Assembly: GCA_963575745.1 (NCBI GenBank)
Contig: CAUYUJ010020159.1
Location: 312,001-376,000 of the forward strand
DNA: 64,000 bases
From: Prorocentrum cordatum
Taxonomy: Eukaryota > Sar > Dinophyceae > Prorocentrales > Prorocentraceae
Direction of reading: 5' to 3'
Shown: positions 21,552-32,125 of the stretch, one piece after another
How the letters are laid out: each line of letters begins with the position of its first letter
How positions within the stretch are numbered: the stretch's first letter is position 1
Notes under the pieces: model-generated
What the model was told of the DNA's origin: nothing
The model's database searches: none
Seen by the model: only the letters and a program-made list of their open reading frames with translations
Translations under genes and position numbers: made by a program

Positions 21552-21680
21552 AACCTAGGACAGAAGAGCATCCCTCAAGAACAGCAGGCCCTCCGCTGGC
21601 CAAGAAACACACAGAACATACAAGGGTACCCCCCACAGGATGCGCACAAGAACATCTAACAGACACGACAGGCACTAGTG

Positions 21681-21863
21681 TTAGGTCGGGCATGGTTTCT
21701 TATAGGTGGATGTTGGCATGTGTATATATGTATATATATATATATATATATAAACCCAGAAATATGGGAAACGAGCCAACAACAAAAAGGCACGAATCAT
21801 CGTCCCCAGACTATGTTTTGACTAATCTTGCATCTTGCTCCTGTAGGAAAGACATGCCCGACT
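21681..21863. mobile_element. MITE-like family A, copy 8 with TA expansion
   Basis: Left end TTAGGTCGGGCATGG and right end GCTCCTGTAGGAAAGACATG then CCCGACT. The middle has a (TA)n run of about 30 bp beside TGTATATATG. Confidence 0.85.
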
Positions 21864-21958
21864 CGACACCAGGGAATTCGACACCCGACTGCAAGTGAAC
21901 AGGGCCCGTGGCCATGCTTGCTCAAGCCCCTCAGCTGAACGGCCGCCTCTCTGGGGAG

Positions 21959-22028
21959 CCAGATGCGAACCCTACCCCCACCCTCCCCCTCAGAAACCGT
22001 AGGTGGTAGATGTAGGGTTCGCATCTGG
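21959..22028. mobile_element. Short foldback element, family H copy 1
   Basis: Arms CCAGATGCGAACCCTACC and GTAGGGTTCGCATCTGG are inverted copies about 20 bp apart. The longer relative is at 28231-28346. The central GAAACCGTAGGTGGT resembles that copy's GAAATCGTGGGGTGGT. Confidence 0.65.
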
Positions 22029-23117
22029 CCCCCACTCTCGTGTGGCGGGCGCCCTTTTCCTCCCGCGCCGGTCTCCGACGCATTGCTGCCTCCCGACCGC
22101 GGGACCTGGCAATCTCGATGCCCCTTTTTTCCCCGGTGGCGACGTCTCGCCACGGATCCGTGAGCGATGCCCCCCCCCCAGGAGAGCCCAAGAGTCGGAA
22201 TCGCAGGCCATTGAATCCGAATCGAATCGAGTCGGGGGAATCGAAACGAGCCCGTGCGGCGCGGCGCCCGCCGCAGTCGGGGGGCGGCGCTCGCGGCCAA
22301 CGGGGAGGGGGTTTCGCCTGCCTGCAAGGAGCAGGCCTCCTCCTCCTCCTCCTGTTCCTCTTCCTCCTCCTCCTCCTCCTCCGACTCCTCCTCCGCCTCC
22401 CGCCTGTCTGCACGGAACAGGCCTCTCGTGAGACAAGGAGGTGCCGACACCGCTGCCCCTCAGATCTCTCTACGGATGCGGCCTGGCAAGAAGTCCGAGT
22501 CTGGTGCGGCCGCGGCGACGACGGGGTAGTGGCCGTATTGATATTCCTGCCTCTTCTGCCTCCTGGTGCAGAGGGACCGAGGGGGGTGAAGCAGCACGAG
22601 GCCCCAGCCCAGGACGGCCGCGAGGGAGATTTCCGGGACCTTGGTGCAGGGACGGCTTGTTTCGCGCCCAGCCTCGGGGGCTGCCAGTTTTTCGCTCCAG
22701 TCTAGTCGGGGAGACGTAAGACTCGGGTACGGGGGACTCGGGTTGGCCTGACGGGGCCATCATGAACATGACGAGACCCCATCTGAAGGTTGACGCGAAC
22801 TCCCGCTGCAAACATCCCACGGACACCAGACCGCCAAAATCCTGGATGCGCTCGTGAAAACAACGTCGGCAAAACTCGACATCCCGCTTGCTCAGGTCTC
22901 ACATTTCCCCGATATGTGGCCCCGTGGGGGCCTCCCTGGATATCCTGGGTGGCACGCGCAACGGGGCACTTCTGGCAGCGCCCACCAGGTGGGCGGCAGG
23001 GCAAAGACACCAGGAACGGCACGAGGGCAAGGACACCAGGAACGGCTCTCGCGCGCGACGTCTGTATGGGCCGCCCTGCTGAAAGGGGCGCCAGCGCGGT
23101 CAGCGGCGGCGGCGCGG
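22029..23117. other. No gene recognised; TCC tract 22326-22390
   Basis: Contains a short TCC array and otherwise unique GC-rich DNA. A CCAGGAACG motif with AAGACA or AAGGACA occurs twice near 23005-23045. No domain is visible in any frame. Confidence 0.4.
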
Positions 23118-23312
23118 ACAGTTCCTCCTCCTCCTCCTCCTCCTCGTCCTCCTCCTCCCCCTCCTCCTCCACCTCCCTCCCTCCTCCTCTCCTCCTCCCT
23201 CCTCCTCCTCCTCTCCTCCTCCCTCCTCCTCCCTCTCCTCCCCCTCCTCTCCTCCTCGTCCTCTCGTCTCCGTCCTCCTCGTCCTCCTCGTCCTCTCGTC
23301 GTCCTCCTCGTC

Positions 23313-23346
<34 letters not shown>

Positions 23347-23545
23347 TCGTCCTCGTCGTCGTCCTCGTCCTCGTCTCGTCCGTCCTCCTCCATCCTCCTC
23401 CTCCTCCTCCTCCTCTCCTCCTGCTGCTCCCGCTGCTGCTCCTCCTCCTCCTCCTCCTCCTCCTCCTCTTCCTCCTCCTCCTCCTCCTCCTCCTCCTCCG
23501 CGTCCTCCTCCGCCTCCTCTTCCTCCTCCGCCTGGGCGGGCGGCA
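23118..23545. repeat. Long TCC/GTC triplet repeat
   Basis: About 430 bp of TCC triplets with CTCGTC and TCGTCG sectors. It produces the long Ser/Leu/Pro and Glu/Arg frames on both strands, which are rejected as genes. Confidence 0.95.
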
Positions 23546-23834
23546 TCTCGGCAGGGGCACCGGCGCAGTCGGCGGCGGCGGAGCGGACAGTTGCCTGGAC
23601 GAGGTCAGGGCGCACGGTGTGCAAACTTGCTGCAACACTCCACCCGAGTCCTCGAGGCCGGCCTTCGAGGTCAAACGCTGTGCGACCTCGGTGCACCGAA
23701 GTGGCGTCGCAACCCCCGGTGGTCGCTGTGCCACGGCCAGCAGGCAGGCCAAGGAGGCCCCGGAAGAGAAGCACCGCCGCCCCGCGCGCTGCAAGACCCA
23801 GTGCGTGGATTGATCGTTGTGCCAAGGTTTAGGT

Positions 23835-23990
23835 CGGAGGAGGAGGAGGAGGGGGAAGGAGAAGAGGAGGGATGGGGAGGAGGAGGAGGAAGAGGAGGAG
23901 GGGGAGGAGGAGCAGGAGGAGGAGGGGGAGACGGAGGCGAAAGAGGCGGAGGAGGAGGAGGAGGAGGAGGAGGAGGAGGAGGAGGAATGG
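23835..23990. repeat. GGA array 3' of the leader-tagged frame
   Basis: A (GGA)n array, read as TCC on the minus strand, begins about 25 bp after the stop codon of the minus-strand frame at 24014. A GGA array of the same polarity lies upstream at 25180-25440. Confidence 0.9.
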
Positions 23991-24013
23991 GCGGGATGAG
24001 CACGCAAGTGCAA

Positions 24014-25157
24014 TTAAGGAAAAGGTGGAGCGCCAGAGGGAGGAACACGAGCCTCCTTGGCAGCTCCCTTTGCACGGCGACGGTTGTGCGATGGATCACC
24101 GATGCTGGCCAGAAGGGCCTCCCGCCCGCCCATCTTCCCAGCCAGGGCAGCCGGAGCACCATTAGGACGTCCCAGAGGAGCAGCGGTGGCGGCAGTCCCC
24201 GTACCAGCATTGCCCTCGCCCGTCCCGCCGTGCATTGCGCCTGTCACCCGCGCCTGCGGGAACTGCACGCCCGTGATCTGTTCGGCGGTCAGATCGTCGC
24301 CCGTCTCCTCCTGCACCGCGACGGGAACGCCAGATACAGCACCCACCGCCGACTCCACACGTCGTGCAACTGGGTAGCCACACGCCACAGCCGCTCCAGC
24401 GCACCGCAACGGCTCAGGATGAGCCAGACGCCGCCCAGCCTCCTCGAAATGCACGCCCACGTTCTTGCAACTCCCTGCAACAGCAGCAGCACTGAAGGGC
24501 TCCACCTCCGAAGCAAACACCTTCGGCGGGCCCGCGACGACCTCCTCCGCCTCCGAGCCGCCCACGGTGCCGAACCCGAGGGCCTCCGCAAAGACCTGCA
24601 CGGCCTGGCGGTCCCAGACACCTGGCGGCCGCATCAGCCAGAAGGGGGCTGCATCACGACGGAACCCTCCAGGAGCAGGGGCGCCAGCCGCCGCCCGGTG
24701 GCGCGCGCACTTGAGGCCGAGCCGCGGCCCCTTCTGCGCGCACCGCAGCGTGGACGCACCCGCTGAGGCGACGTCGGGTACGCCATCCGCCCAGGCATGG
24801 AGCGCGACGTTGCGCCACAGGGTCATCAGCCAGTCGGGCGCCTCACCGCGGCAAAGCGCCCGCAGCGCAGGGAGGAGAGCACGTACACGCCCAGCAACTG
24901 CGGCGTCGTCGAACATCAGCGTGACCGCCTCCTCCGCCTGCATGCGGAGCTGCCGCTCGGCTGCGACCTCGGAGGTCAGCCTCGCGACCGCAAACTCCGC
25001 TGAAAGCGCCGCCTGCCGTTGAGCCTCCCGCCGAGCCGCACTGCCCCGACGAGAGGAAACACCGGCCGCGCCTTCCCCGCAGGGACGGCGGCCGCCCGCG
25101 CCATCAATGCCTGCGCCCCCGCCGGTCGAGCCAACGGCTATGGGGCCTGGCACCAGG
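24014..25157 (-). CDS. Leader-tagged hypothetical protein (retrocopy candidate)
   Basis: A minus-strand frame of about 380 codons ends at TAA (24016-24014). It is open without a stop from the spliced-leader relic just upstream, but the most upstream reading has no ATG. The first in-frame ATG is at 24943-24941, leaving about 309 codons, so the start is uncertain. The N-terminal part is Ala/Arg/Glu-rich and helical in character (about residues 35-75 of the open frame). The middle contains tryptophan-bearing segments such as APDWLMTLW and AAPFWLMRPPGVW. I recognise no family. The direct fusion to a spliced-leader relic suggests reinsertion of a processed mRNA. It could be a pseudogene. Confidence 0.5.
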
Positions 25158-25179
25158 CATGAGCCAAAATGGCTACGGA
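25158..25179 (-). other. Dinoflagellate spliced-leader relic 1
   Basis: Read on the minus strand it contains CCGTAGCCATTTTGGCTCA, followed by TG where the canonical leader has AG. That is one mismatch over the 21 defined positions. Dinoflagellate nuclear mRNAs receive this leader by trans-splicing, so a genomic copy fused to a reading frame marks a reintegrated mRNA. Confidence 0.9.
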
Positions 25180-25440
25180 GGAAGAGGAGGAGGAGGAAGA
25201 GGAGGAGGAGGAGGAGGAGGAGGAGGAGCAGGAGGAGGAGCAGGAGGAAAGGAGGAAAGGAGAAGGAGGAGGAGGAGCAGGAGGAGGAGGATGAGGGGGA
25301 GAAGGAGGCGAAGGAGGAGAAGGAGGAGGAGGAGGAGGAGGAGGAGGAGGAGGTGAAGGAGGAGAAGGAAGAGGAGGAGGAGGAGGAGGAGGAGGAGGAG
25401 GAGGAGGAAGAGGAGGAGGAGGAGGAGGAGGAGGAGGGGG
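25180..25440. repeat. GGA array 5' of the leader relic
   Basis: About 260 bp of GGA repeat. On the minus strand it is TCC and ends exactly where the spliced-leader relic starts. Confidence 0.95.
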
Positions 25441-25536
25441 GGACATCTGCTCGAAGACCAGTCCCAGGAACCCTCCTCGGGATCGAGAACTACGCCCTGG
25501 CGACGAGAGGGGACATTTCACCACTCGGGGACGTGC

Positions 25537-25716
25537 TGACCCGGGTCAGTCCAGACCTGGGTCAGTCAGGCCTTGCAGGATCCTGCAGGATCCCGAAGGA
25601 TCCTGCGCCCAAGCCCGGGTCAGTGCGCCCCTGGTCCTGCAAGATGCTGCAAGATCCAGCGCTCTGCCTGACCCCCGCTTGCACTGACCCCCGTCTCTTG
25701 AGCCCCGAACACCCTT
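25537..25716. repeat. Dispersed repeat, family Q copy 2
   Basis: Contains CCCGGGTCAGT, AGACCTGGGTCAGTCAGGCC, TTGCAGGATCCTGCAGGATC, AAGCCCGGGTCAGTGCGCCC and TGACCCCCGTCTCTTG. It is the clearest full copy. Confidence 0.75.
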
Positions 25717-25916
25717 TCTCTGCTGGAATTCTCTGCTGGAACCGGGGCTTGGCCGCCTCAGCCTCCTGGCCGGATAAGCCTCGAACCCTCTGTCACAGAG
25801 GGGAGAGGGGGGGGGGGAAGAAATCCGCTCGCAAGTCTGAGGTCCCTGGGACTCTCATGGGGGTCGAAGACTGACCGCCGTGGCGACGAGGGGGCCACCC
25901 CATCGGGGATCTTCTG

Positions 25917-26150
25917 ACCCGGGTCAATTCAAACCCGGGTCAGCAAGAAACCAAAAACTGCAGTGCAGGAAAAAAAACTGCAACGCAAGTCTTCGCCAAC
26001 CCAGGTCAGCCAATATGCGCGGCCGCCTCGCGGACACGAGCGGCTCGCTAACCCGGGTCAGCCAGAGGGGGTCTTCGCAGGATCCTGCAGGATCTGGTGC
26101 CCTGGCTGACCCCCGTTTGCTCTGACCCCCGTCTCTTAGGCCCCGACCCC
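25917..26150. repeat. Dispersed repeat, family Q copy 3, expanded
   Basis: Begins TGACCCGGGTCA and ends TGACCCCCGTCTCTTAG like copy 2. About 75 bp of unrelated sequence, including TAACCCGGGTCAGCC near 26050, lies inside. Confidence 0.65.
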
Positions 26151-26264
26151 CACCCCGGGAAGCTGGAACCGGTGCTGGGTCACCTCGGCTGGCCCCCACC
26201 TGGCTCCCACGGCGCACTGGCAGCAGCGAGCGCGGCAGCGAGCCCGGAGAGGACGGGGGGAGGG

Positions 26265-26475
26265 CGCAGGCCCGCTCGCGGAGCAGCACGGGTGGAGGCC
26301 CGACCACAAGAGGCCCTCCACGAGAAGCCCAACGCTGAGGCCCCAGGACGGCCATGGATTTTTTGGTGTGGGAACGTCACGCCTTCCATGGCAGGGCCGT
26401 GGAGTCCAAAGGAGCCCAGGGCAGGCTGGAGGCAAGCTGGGCGTCTCTTGGCATGGGTCCCCGCTGTGCGGTTTG
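26265..26475. repeat. Dispersed repeat, family I copy 3
   Basis: Contains AGAAGCCCAACGCTGAG, CCCCAGGACGGCCATGGATT, TTGGTGTGGGAACGTCACGC, CAGGGCAGGCTGGAGGCAAG and TCTCTTGGCATGGGTCCC. Confidence 0.7.
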
Positions 26476-27574
26476 GGGGGGCGCGCGGCGGTGCAGGTGC
26501 GGCGGCGGCCCCGGAGACGCGCGGGAGCGGAGGCGGCGAAGGGCTCCACGGCCCCGGATCGCCAGTGGTAACCCCACGGAGCCTTTGGGGCTCTCGCGGG
26601 CGGCCTGCAGCCATCTCAAATGGCTCCCCAGATCGGGCCAGCCTGAGGTGGCTCCAGGTGTGGTGCTCCAGGGGGACACAGCCTCACGTCAGGGGTATCG
26701 AGGGCAATGCGGGGGCCATCTCAGATGGCCTCACTGCTCAAAATGATGGCGTCGACGATGGCCCGAAACACTCGCACAATATGATTAATCAGGAGGTCTC
26801 CACAGGAGCCGCGGTCACGGAGGTCCCTAGAGCCTAGAGGGCTCCGTAGGCCTGGCAAGAGCATCGACACATATAACAAACTCGCCGCTCTAACTTCGAT
26901 TCTAGCTCCTCGGTCCTCTACCTCCTCCCCCGCATCATTCCTCAGGGGGGACGACAGGGGTGACCAGCCCACGGGAGGAAGCGGGGATACATCGCCGATA
27001 CATCGTCGATAGGGCCCCAACAGCGAAACCGCACGTTCTTGGGCGAAGTGGACTACCAGTCCTTTACCGGCGATGAATGAGCGATTGGGGGCCGTGCGAT
27101 CATCCCTGAGCCCTAGGGTAGAAACACACTCACCATGACAAACATGTCCCGGATCTTGTCGACGCCGATCTCGGTCATGATCCATACAGGCCGTCGCCGA
27201 TCCGCGAGGATGGTCAACGAACTGACACGGACCAAGATAAGCGGAGGCCAAGATCGACGCGAAGATGCCGCGTTCAGTCCTGGTACTGGTCCCCGCAGTG
27301 GCCCCCTCCACGAACTGTGGCGCTCCAGGGCCTCCGCAGGACCCTCCGAGCGGCCAACGGGGGCGCTCGACAACGGCGCCCGAGGTCCACGGCGGCGACG
27401 GCGGCCGATCGGGACGACTCTGGAAGGCTCTCAACGAGGCGCTGGTCAGCAAGGCCCGAACCTCGGACGGCGACGACGATGCCGCCACAGCCGCCGCCGC
27501 AACGGGCGGCGAGGGCGATTCTCGCCTTCGGTCCTCCTCGGTCTTCCATCCCCTTTGACCCAAAAACCGCCAAC
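26476..27574. other. No gene recognised
   Basis: Unique GC-rich sequence. Motifs GATACATCGCCGATACATCG near 26990 resemble the core of family L. No domain is visible. Confidence 0.4.
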
Positions 27575-27575
27575 C

Positions 27576-27609
<34 letters not shown>

Positions 27610-27787
27610 CGACGCAGACACCCCGCCGCCCCTGTTCCCGAAGCGTGGGCCCCAAGGACCCTCGCCTCCTTCCCGAGGGCATGTCTTTCTGTCTTGGGCG
27701 GGTCCTCTGGCGGCCCGAGAAACCGAAAACGGTACCTTGAGGCCAACTCAGGGGGAATAATTATCTGGCCATCCCGATGTTCAAGCT

Positions 27788-27833
<46 letters not shown>

Positions 27834-27835
27834 CG
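27575..27835. repeat. Two (GAC)n triplet tracts
   Basis: GAC arrays at about 27577-27612 and 27790-27832, encoding poly-Asp in one phase. No gene surrounds them. Confidence 0.85.
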
Positions 27836-28014
27836 CAGCGCGCGACGAGGGCGACAATCGGCGGCGGTGCGCGCGCCTGGGCGCGCTGCCCAGCATGGCC
27901 CGGCCAAACGTCGGCGGCCGGGCCCTGCAACCCCCGTCGCTGCGGCCGGCGCCGTCGTTGTTCGTCCATCTGCGTCATTGATGAAATCGTCGCTGGTCGC
28001 GGTCGTCGGCGCAA

Positions 28015-28015
28015 C

Positions 28016-28046
<31 letters not shown>

Positions 28047-28145
28047 CGTCGTGTTCGCAAGACTCGTCGTTCGTCGTCGTCGTCGTCGCCGCCAATGCCG
28101 CTGCCGTCGTCGCCGCCCCGCCGCCACCGTCGTCGTCGTTGCCCC
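28015..28145. repeat. (GTC)n-rich repeat
   Basis: Imperfect GTC array with CGC and CCG interruptions, in the opposite polarity to the GAC tracts upstream. Confidence 0.85.
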
Positions 28146-28230
28146 CGCAACTTTTGTCACCAACGTCCAGTACAATGCGCAAATAACTGTTGGGTCCCCC
28201 GAAGGCCTTCGGGACACCGACGGGGGTTTT

Positions 28231-28346
28231 CGAACCTTGCCCCACAAACCCGCGATTTCTAAGGGGGAGGTGGGGTTCACTTCGTTCGAAATCTAAGTGA
28301 ACCCCATCTCCACCTTAGAAATCGTGGGGTGGTGGGGTAAGGTTCG
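28231..28346. mobile_element. Foldback element, family H copy 2
   Basis: Arms of about 52 bp (28231-28282 and 28295-28346) are near-perfect inverted repeats around a 12-bp loop. The left arm has CGAACCTTGCCCCACAAACC and the right has GGGGTGGTGGGGTAAGGTTCG. The hairpin is very stable and noncoding. Confidence 0.8.
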
Positions 28347-28355
28347 CATGTGGCC

Positions 28356-29129
28356 ACCGAGTCCGGCCAGTGAAATTGACAGCCACTGTCTGTTCGGCTT
28401 ATGCGCATCTAGCGACACTCGGCCTTGCCACAGACCGCCATCTTGTAAGATGCGCAACGCCGGCCCTTTCGCGTGGGCAGCGTGTTTGTTCACTCACTCC
28501 TGATTGCCTTTCACGATATATCGCAGGCATCTGAATAATATCAACGCCCGCACCCTAACTGCAAACAATCTGCTGAACGGCGAAAGATGCCAAATGCACG
28601 TCGGACTTGACTGCCAGGGACAGCGGATAGGCCAATCATCTGGCGGTGCAACTTTCATCGGCTGCTGGACACCTCGATGTTCAACGTGAATTGTTGTTGA
28701 TAGCCCTGAGCCTGGGGCCCGCACGATGCCTACAGAATCAGAACATTAACAACATACCGTCATGATTCGTTCGAGCGGACATGGGCAGACGGATGTCTGG
28801 ACTGTCTGGCGTAAATATGGTGGAACCGCGAACGCCCTACACACTGGCAGCACGTTTTGCCAGGAACGGGATGTCAAGGGGGCCGCGTCTGCCTTGGCGC
28901 GTACGTGTTCCAAAATCGTTCTCTCGCCTGCAGTGGACACATTGTGATGAGAGGTGCGACAGGCGCGGCAGACAGAAAAGAGTCTCACGCGCGAACACTT
29001 GGCAACGTTACGCGGTGCCCTACGCAAGCCGCTAACGAGCCTTGCCACGTTTGAAAGAGAGCGCCGACGCGCGACCTCACGTGGAAACTTTCCGTGCCAG
29101 CGTCTGCTCCATCGACCTCCCTCCCTTTC
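28356..29129. other. No gene recognised
   Basis: Unique sequence of mixed composition. A short plus-strand frame from about 28762 to 28947 is protein-like in composition but has no recognisable domain, so no gene is called. Confidence 0.35.
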
Positions 29130-29320
29130 AGGAGCGGCCAAGAGGGGGGTGTCCAGAGGGGGGGGGTGCAAATCATGACCGTCGGCATGTGCGCGGCCCA
29201 GCGGGGGGGGCCAGGGACGTAATGAAATAAGAAGAGGCGCCATGAAATCTGGGGAAATATCATGCATGATATCCACCCCCCCCCTAGTCATCACCCCCCT
29301 CTTTTCCGCTCCCGACCCTT
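29130..29320. repeat. Dispersed repeat, family F copy 1
   Basis: Contains GGAGCGGCCAAGAGGGGGGT, GTCGGCATGTGCGCGGCCC, GACGTAATGAAATAAGAAGA, GCGCCATGAAATCTGGGGA and AATATCATG. It matches 57284-57480 closely across about 190 bp. Confidence 0.75.
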
Positions 29321-30901
29321 GCGCTGCTCACGTGCACTGTGCCAGGGTGAGGGAAGACGAGCTGGAGGATGGAGTGGCGCCCGCGTGGCTGGAGCCACGT
29401 GCAGGCTCGACACTCTTTGCTGCGAGGTGTGGAGGGGTGGGAATACTCGCGTGCCCTTGGCGTGCAGCCACCGAGGCGGGGGGAGGGGGGCGCGTCTTGG
29501 ACCAACTGCAAGGAGTGGGCGAGGAGGAGGAGTGCAAACCAGATCTCGCGCTTCGCGCTGCACGGACCACTACCGGAAATTCGTCCTCGCGCTGCCGCGC
29601 AGCTAGCCGGAGATGGCCCAGGACCCGCTCAAGCCGGGACGCGCGACCCACGATCACTTGCGCACCCCCGCGGGTGACCCTGGAGAGGGAGGCGGAGCAG
29701 GAACCATTCCTCGGTCGCACCGCCGTGTGCTGCTCCCTCGGCCATGGCGCCTCCTCCCGAAACTCCTGGTCCTGCTCCGCCTCCTCCCCTCCTCGTCCAG
29801 CCACTCCATCCCACTTCCTGCACAGCAACAAGGAAAGACGACACCAGCACCACCAGGGCGGGGAGATGCGAGGAGGCAAGGGGGTCTCCCTGGTGGTGTG
29901 GTCCCCCCCTCTCGTTCGAGACATCCCTAACCGCCAGCTCGGGGAGGCATCGTGGACCTCCTCGCTGAAGGTGGGTCCCCTGGTGGTGTTGGTGTCGCTT
30001 CTCCTCCCTCCGATCTGCACCTCCAACAGCCCCCCTCAATCATGCTGCCCGGTCGTCCCAGAAGCCTGACGGGCTGCTGAGTGGAGTGCCGCAAAGCCAA
30101 ATGGCTGCAGAGATGGACAGGTATAATTCGTCACCCGCGTCACGCGAGAGAGGGGTGAGGTGTAGGGACCAGTGCGGCGGGGAGGACTGGGAAGAGGCGA
30201 AGGGTGAGAGGAACGGCACTTCATCGCACACGAGCGCCACCTTGGGGCCGAATGGTCTTGCACCTGGCGCGCTCGAACGACGACCGAAGATGGATGTGAT
30301 AAACAAGTGATGAGCTGGCTTGCATGGAAAAATGTATCATCCAGGAGTGCGCACTGCGGTTCACTGAACGTGAGGCACTTCGGCGCCTCGGCGTGCAGTC
30401 ATCCAACTCACGAACACTCTTCCGGCCAACTGGTAGGATGTGTTGGCCCAACTCCCAACACACGAACCTGCCTCACACAGCAAAGCTGCTTGAACTCTAA
30501 GCCCGTCGTGCTAGGTGCGAACCGCTCTCGCAGATCTGCACGTGGCCGTTCGCCACTGATCAAACGCGGTCGGGCGCACCCTCTGTGCTTTGCACCTGCG
30601 GGGATCAACCGTGGTCCACATGGCGTGCGCCCATCAGCCTGGGCGTTGCCCCTGCGCGCGCCCGCGCTGCCCTCCCGAGCCCTCCCTCGCGCATCCTTCT
30701 TCCTCCGTCTGCCGGGACCAGGCGCGCCGCTTTTCGTGCCAGAGCTGCGAGGCGGCAAAAAACGATCGGTCTGTCTTGGCACACCGCGAAAACTGCACGA
30801 CTACGGCAAGAGCCCCACGCGACGGTGTGGGGCTGGGCTTCCACCACCTCGCCAACCGTTCAAGCTTCAACGATCTCTTCTGGGAGGGGCCCCCAGTGAA
30901 G
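29321..30901. other. No gene recognised
   Basis: Overlapping frames of 200-320 codons occur on both strands, but no domain is recognised. No repeat family is visible apart from the family B start at 30902. Confidence 0.35.
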
Positions 30902-31067
30902 GGGCCTCGGGACACACAAATAAATACACACAAATAAAAGGATTCCCCATATTTTCCCGTATTTTCTGGATGTTCCTCTTCCCCCCCCACTGCCCATATT
31001 TTCCAATCTTTTCCTGGGAGTCGACGATGAATTGTGTCTGTGTGTGTGTGTGTTTTTCCCCTCCTGA
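30902..31067. repeat. Dispersed repeat, family B copy 3
   Basis: Contains GGGACACACAAATAAATACA, AGGATTCCCCATATTTTCCC, GTCGACGATGAATTGTGTCT, a TG run and CCCCTCCTGA. Confidence 0.8.
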
Positions 31068-31224
31068 CCCAGAGATTGCCGCCCCCATAATCTGTGACAG
31101 CGTGGATCGAGCGCCGTGGACCACTCTCTGTAGGCCCTGGGAGCCCGGGGCGGGCCCCTGGAGGGCCAGAGGCTGCTCAACCCTGCACGCCGGCGCGGGC
31201 GTCGCTCCCGCGCCGAAGCCGAAG

Positions 31225-32125
31225 TCGATTGCGGGATCGATGGTGGGATCGAGCGTAAGATCGATGGGGTGAGACGTTTGTGAGATCGCATCCGAGATCG
31301 AAAATAAACTCGAGAGTGAGATCGATAGTGGCATCGACAATGAGATCAATTGTGAGGTCGATAGCGGTATCGATAGTGAGATCGATATCGATATCGTCTG
31401 CGATATCGATAGTAAGATCGCCCGTGGGATCGATCGTGAGCGCGATAGTAGATCGATCGTTCAGTGAGGTCGACAGTGAGACCGGTCGTGAGGTCGAAAG
31501 TGTGAGATCGATCGTCAGACCGATCATTTGTAAAACGTGTGATATCGATATCGAGACCGATCGTGAGATCGAAAGTGTGAGATCGAAAGTGAAATCGAAC
31601 GCGTGAGATCGATCGAGTGAGTCCGATAGGAGCATCGGTAGTGAGATCAATCGAATGAGTTAGATAGTGTAGTCGATAATGATGACCCGTCGGTGTCCCG
31701 TCGATGTCGCGTAGTGGGATCGATTGTGATATTGATAGTGATATCGATACTGAGATCGAACATGAAATCGACTGTGAGTGCGATCGTGAGAGGGATAGTG
31801 CGATCGATTGTGAGATCGATAGTGCGATCGATTGTGGGATCGAACGTGAAGTGATCAGGGAAGAGATAGTGAGATGGATAATCAGATCAATCGTGCGATC
31901 GATATTGGGAGCCGTAATCAGATTGAGTGTGAGATCGATAGTAGGACGGATAGTGAGATCGATAGTGAGATCGGTAGTGAGAGAGATAGTGCGATCGATT
32001 GTGAGATCGATGGTGGCAACGATTGTGGAATCGATAGTGGGATCGATAGTCAGATCGACAGGGGGAGAGGCTTGTGGCATCGATTATGAGATCTATAATG
32101 AAATCGATTGAAATCGATTGAGTGA
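31225..32125. repeat. GATC-dense minisatellite
   Basis: About 0.9 kb of degenerate units around GAGATCGATAGT, with variants GATCGATTGT and GATCGATCGT. GATC occurs dozens of times. AT content is higher than in the flanks. Arg-Ser-Ile repeats read from it are not considered coding. Confidence 0.9.

Noticed and set aside
22790-24766. 658-codon plus-strand frame
   Set aside because: It runs through a 430-bp TCC array and antisense to the leader-tagged frame, and has no domain. It is open because of triplet repeats and GC content.
31225-32125. Arg-Ser-Ile repeat protein
   Set aside because: All frames are low-complexity readings of the GATCGATAGT minisatellite.
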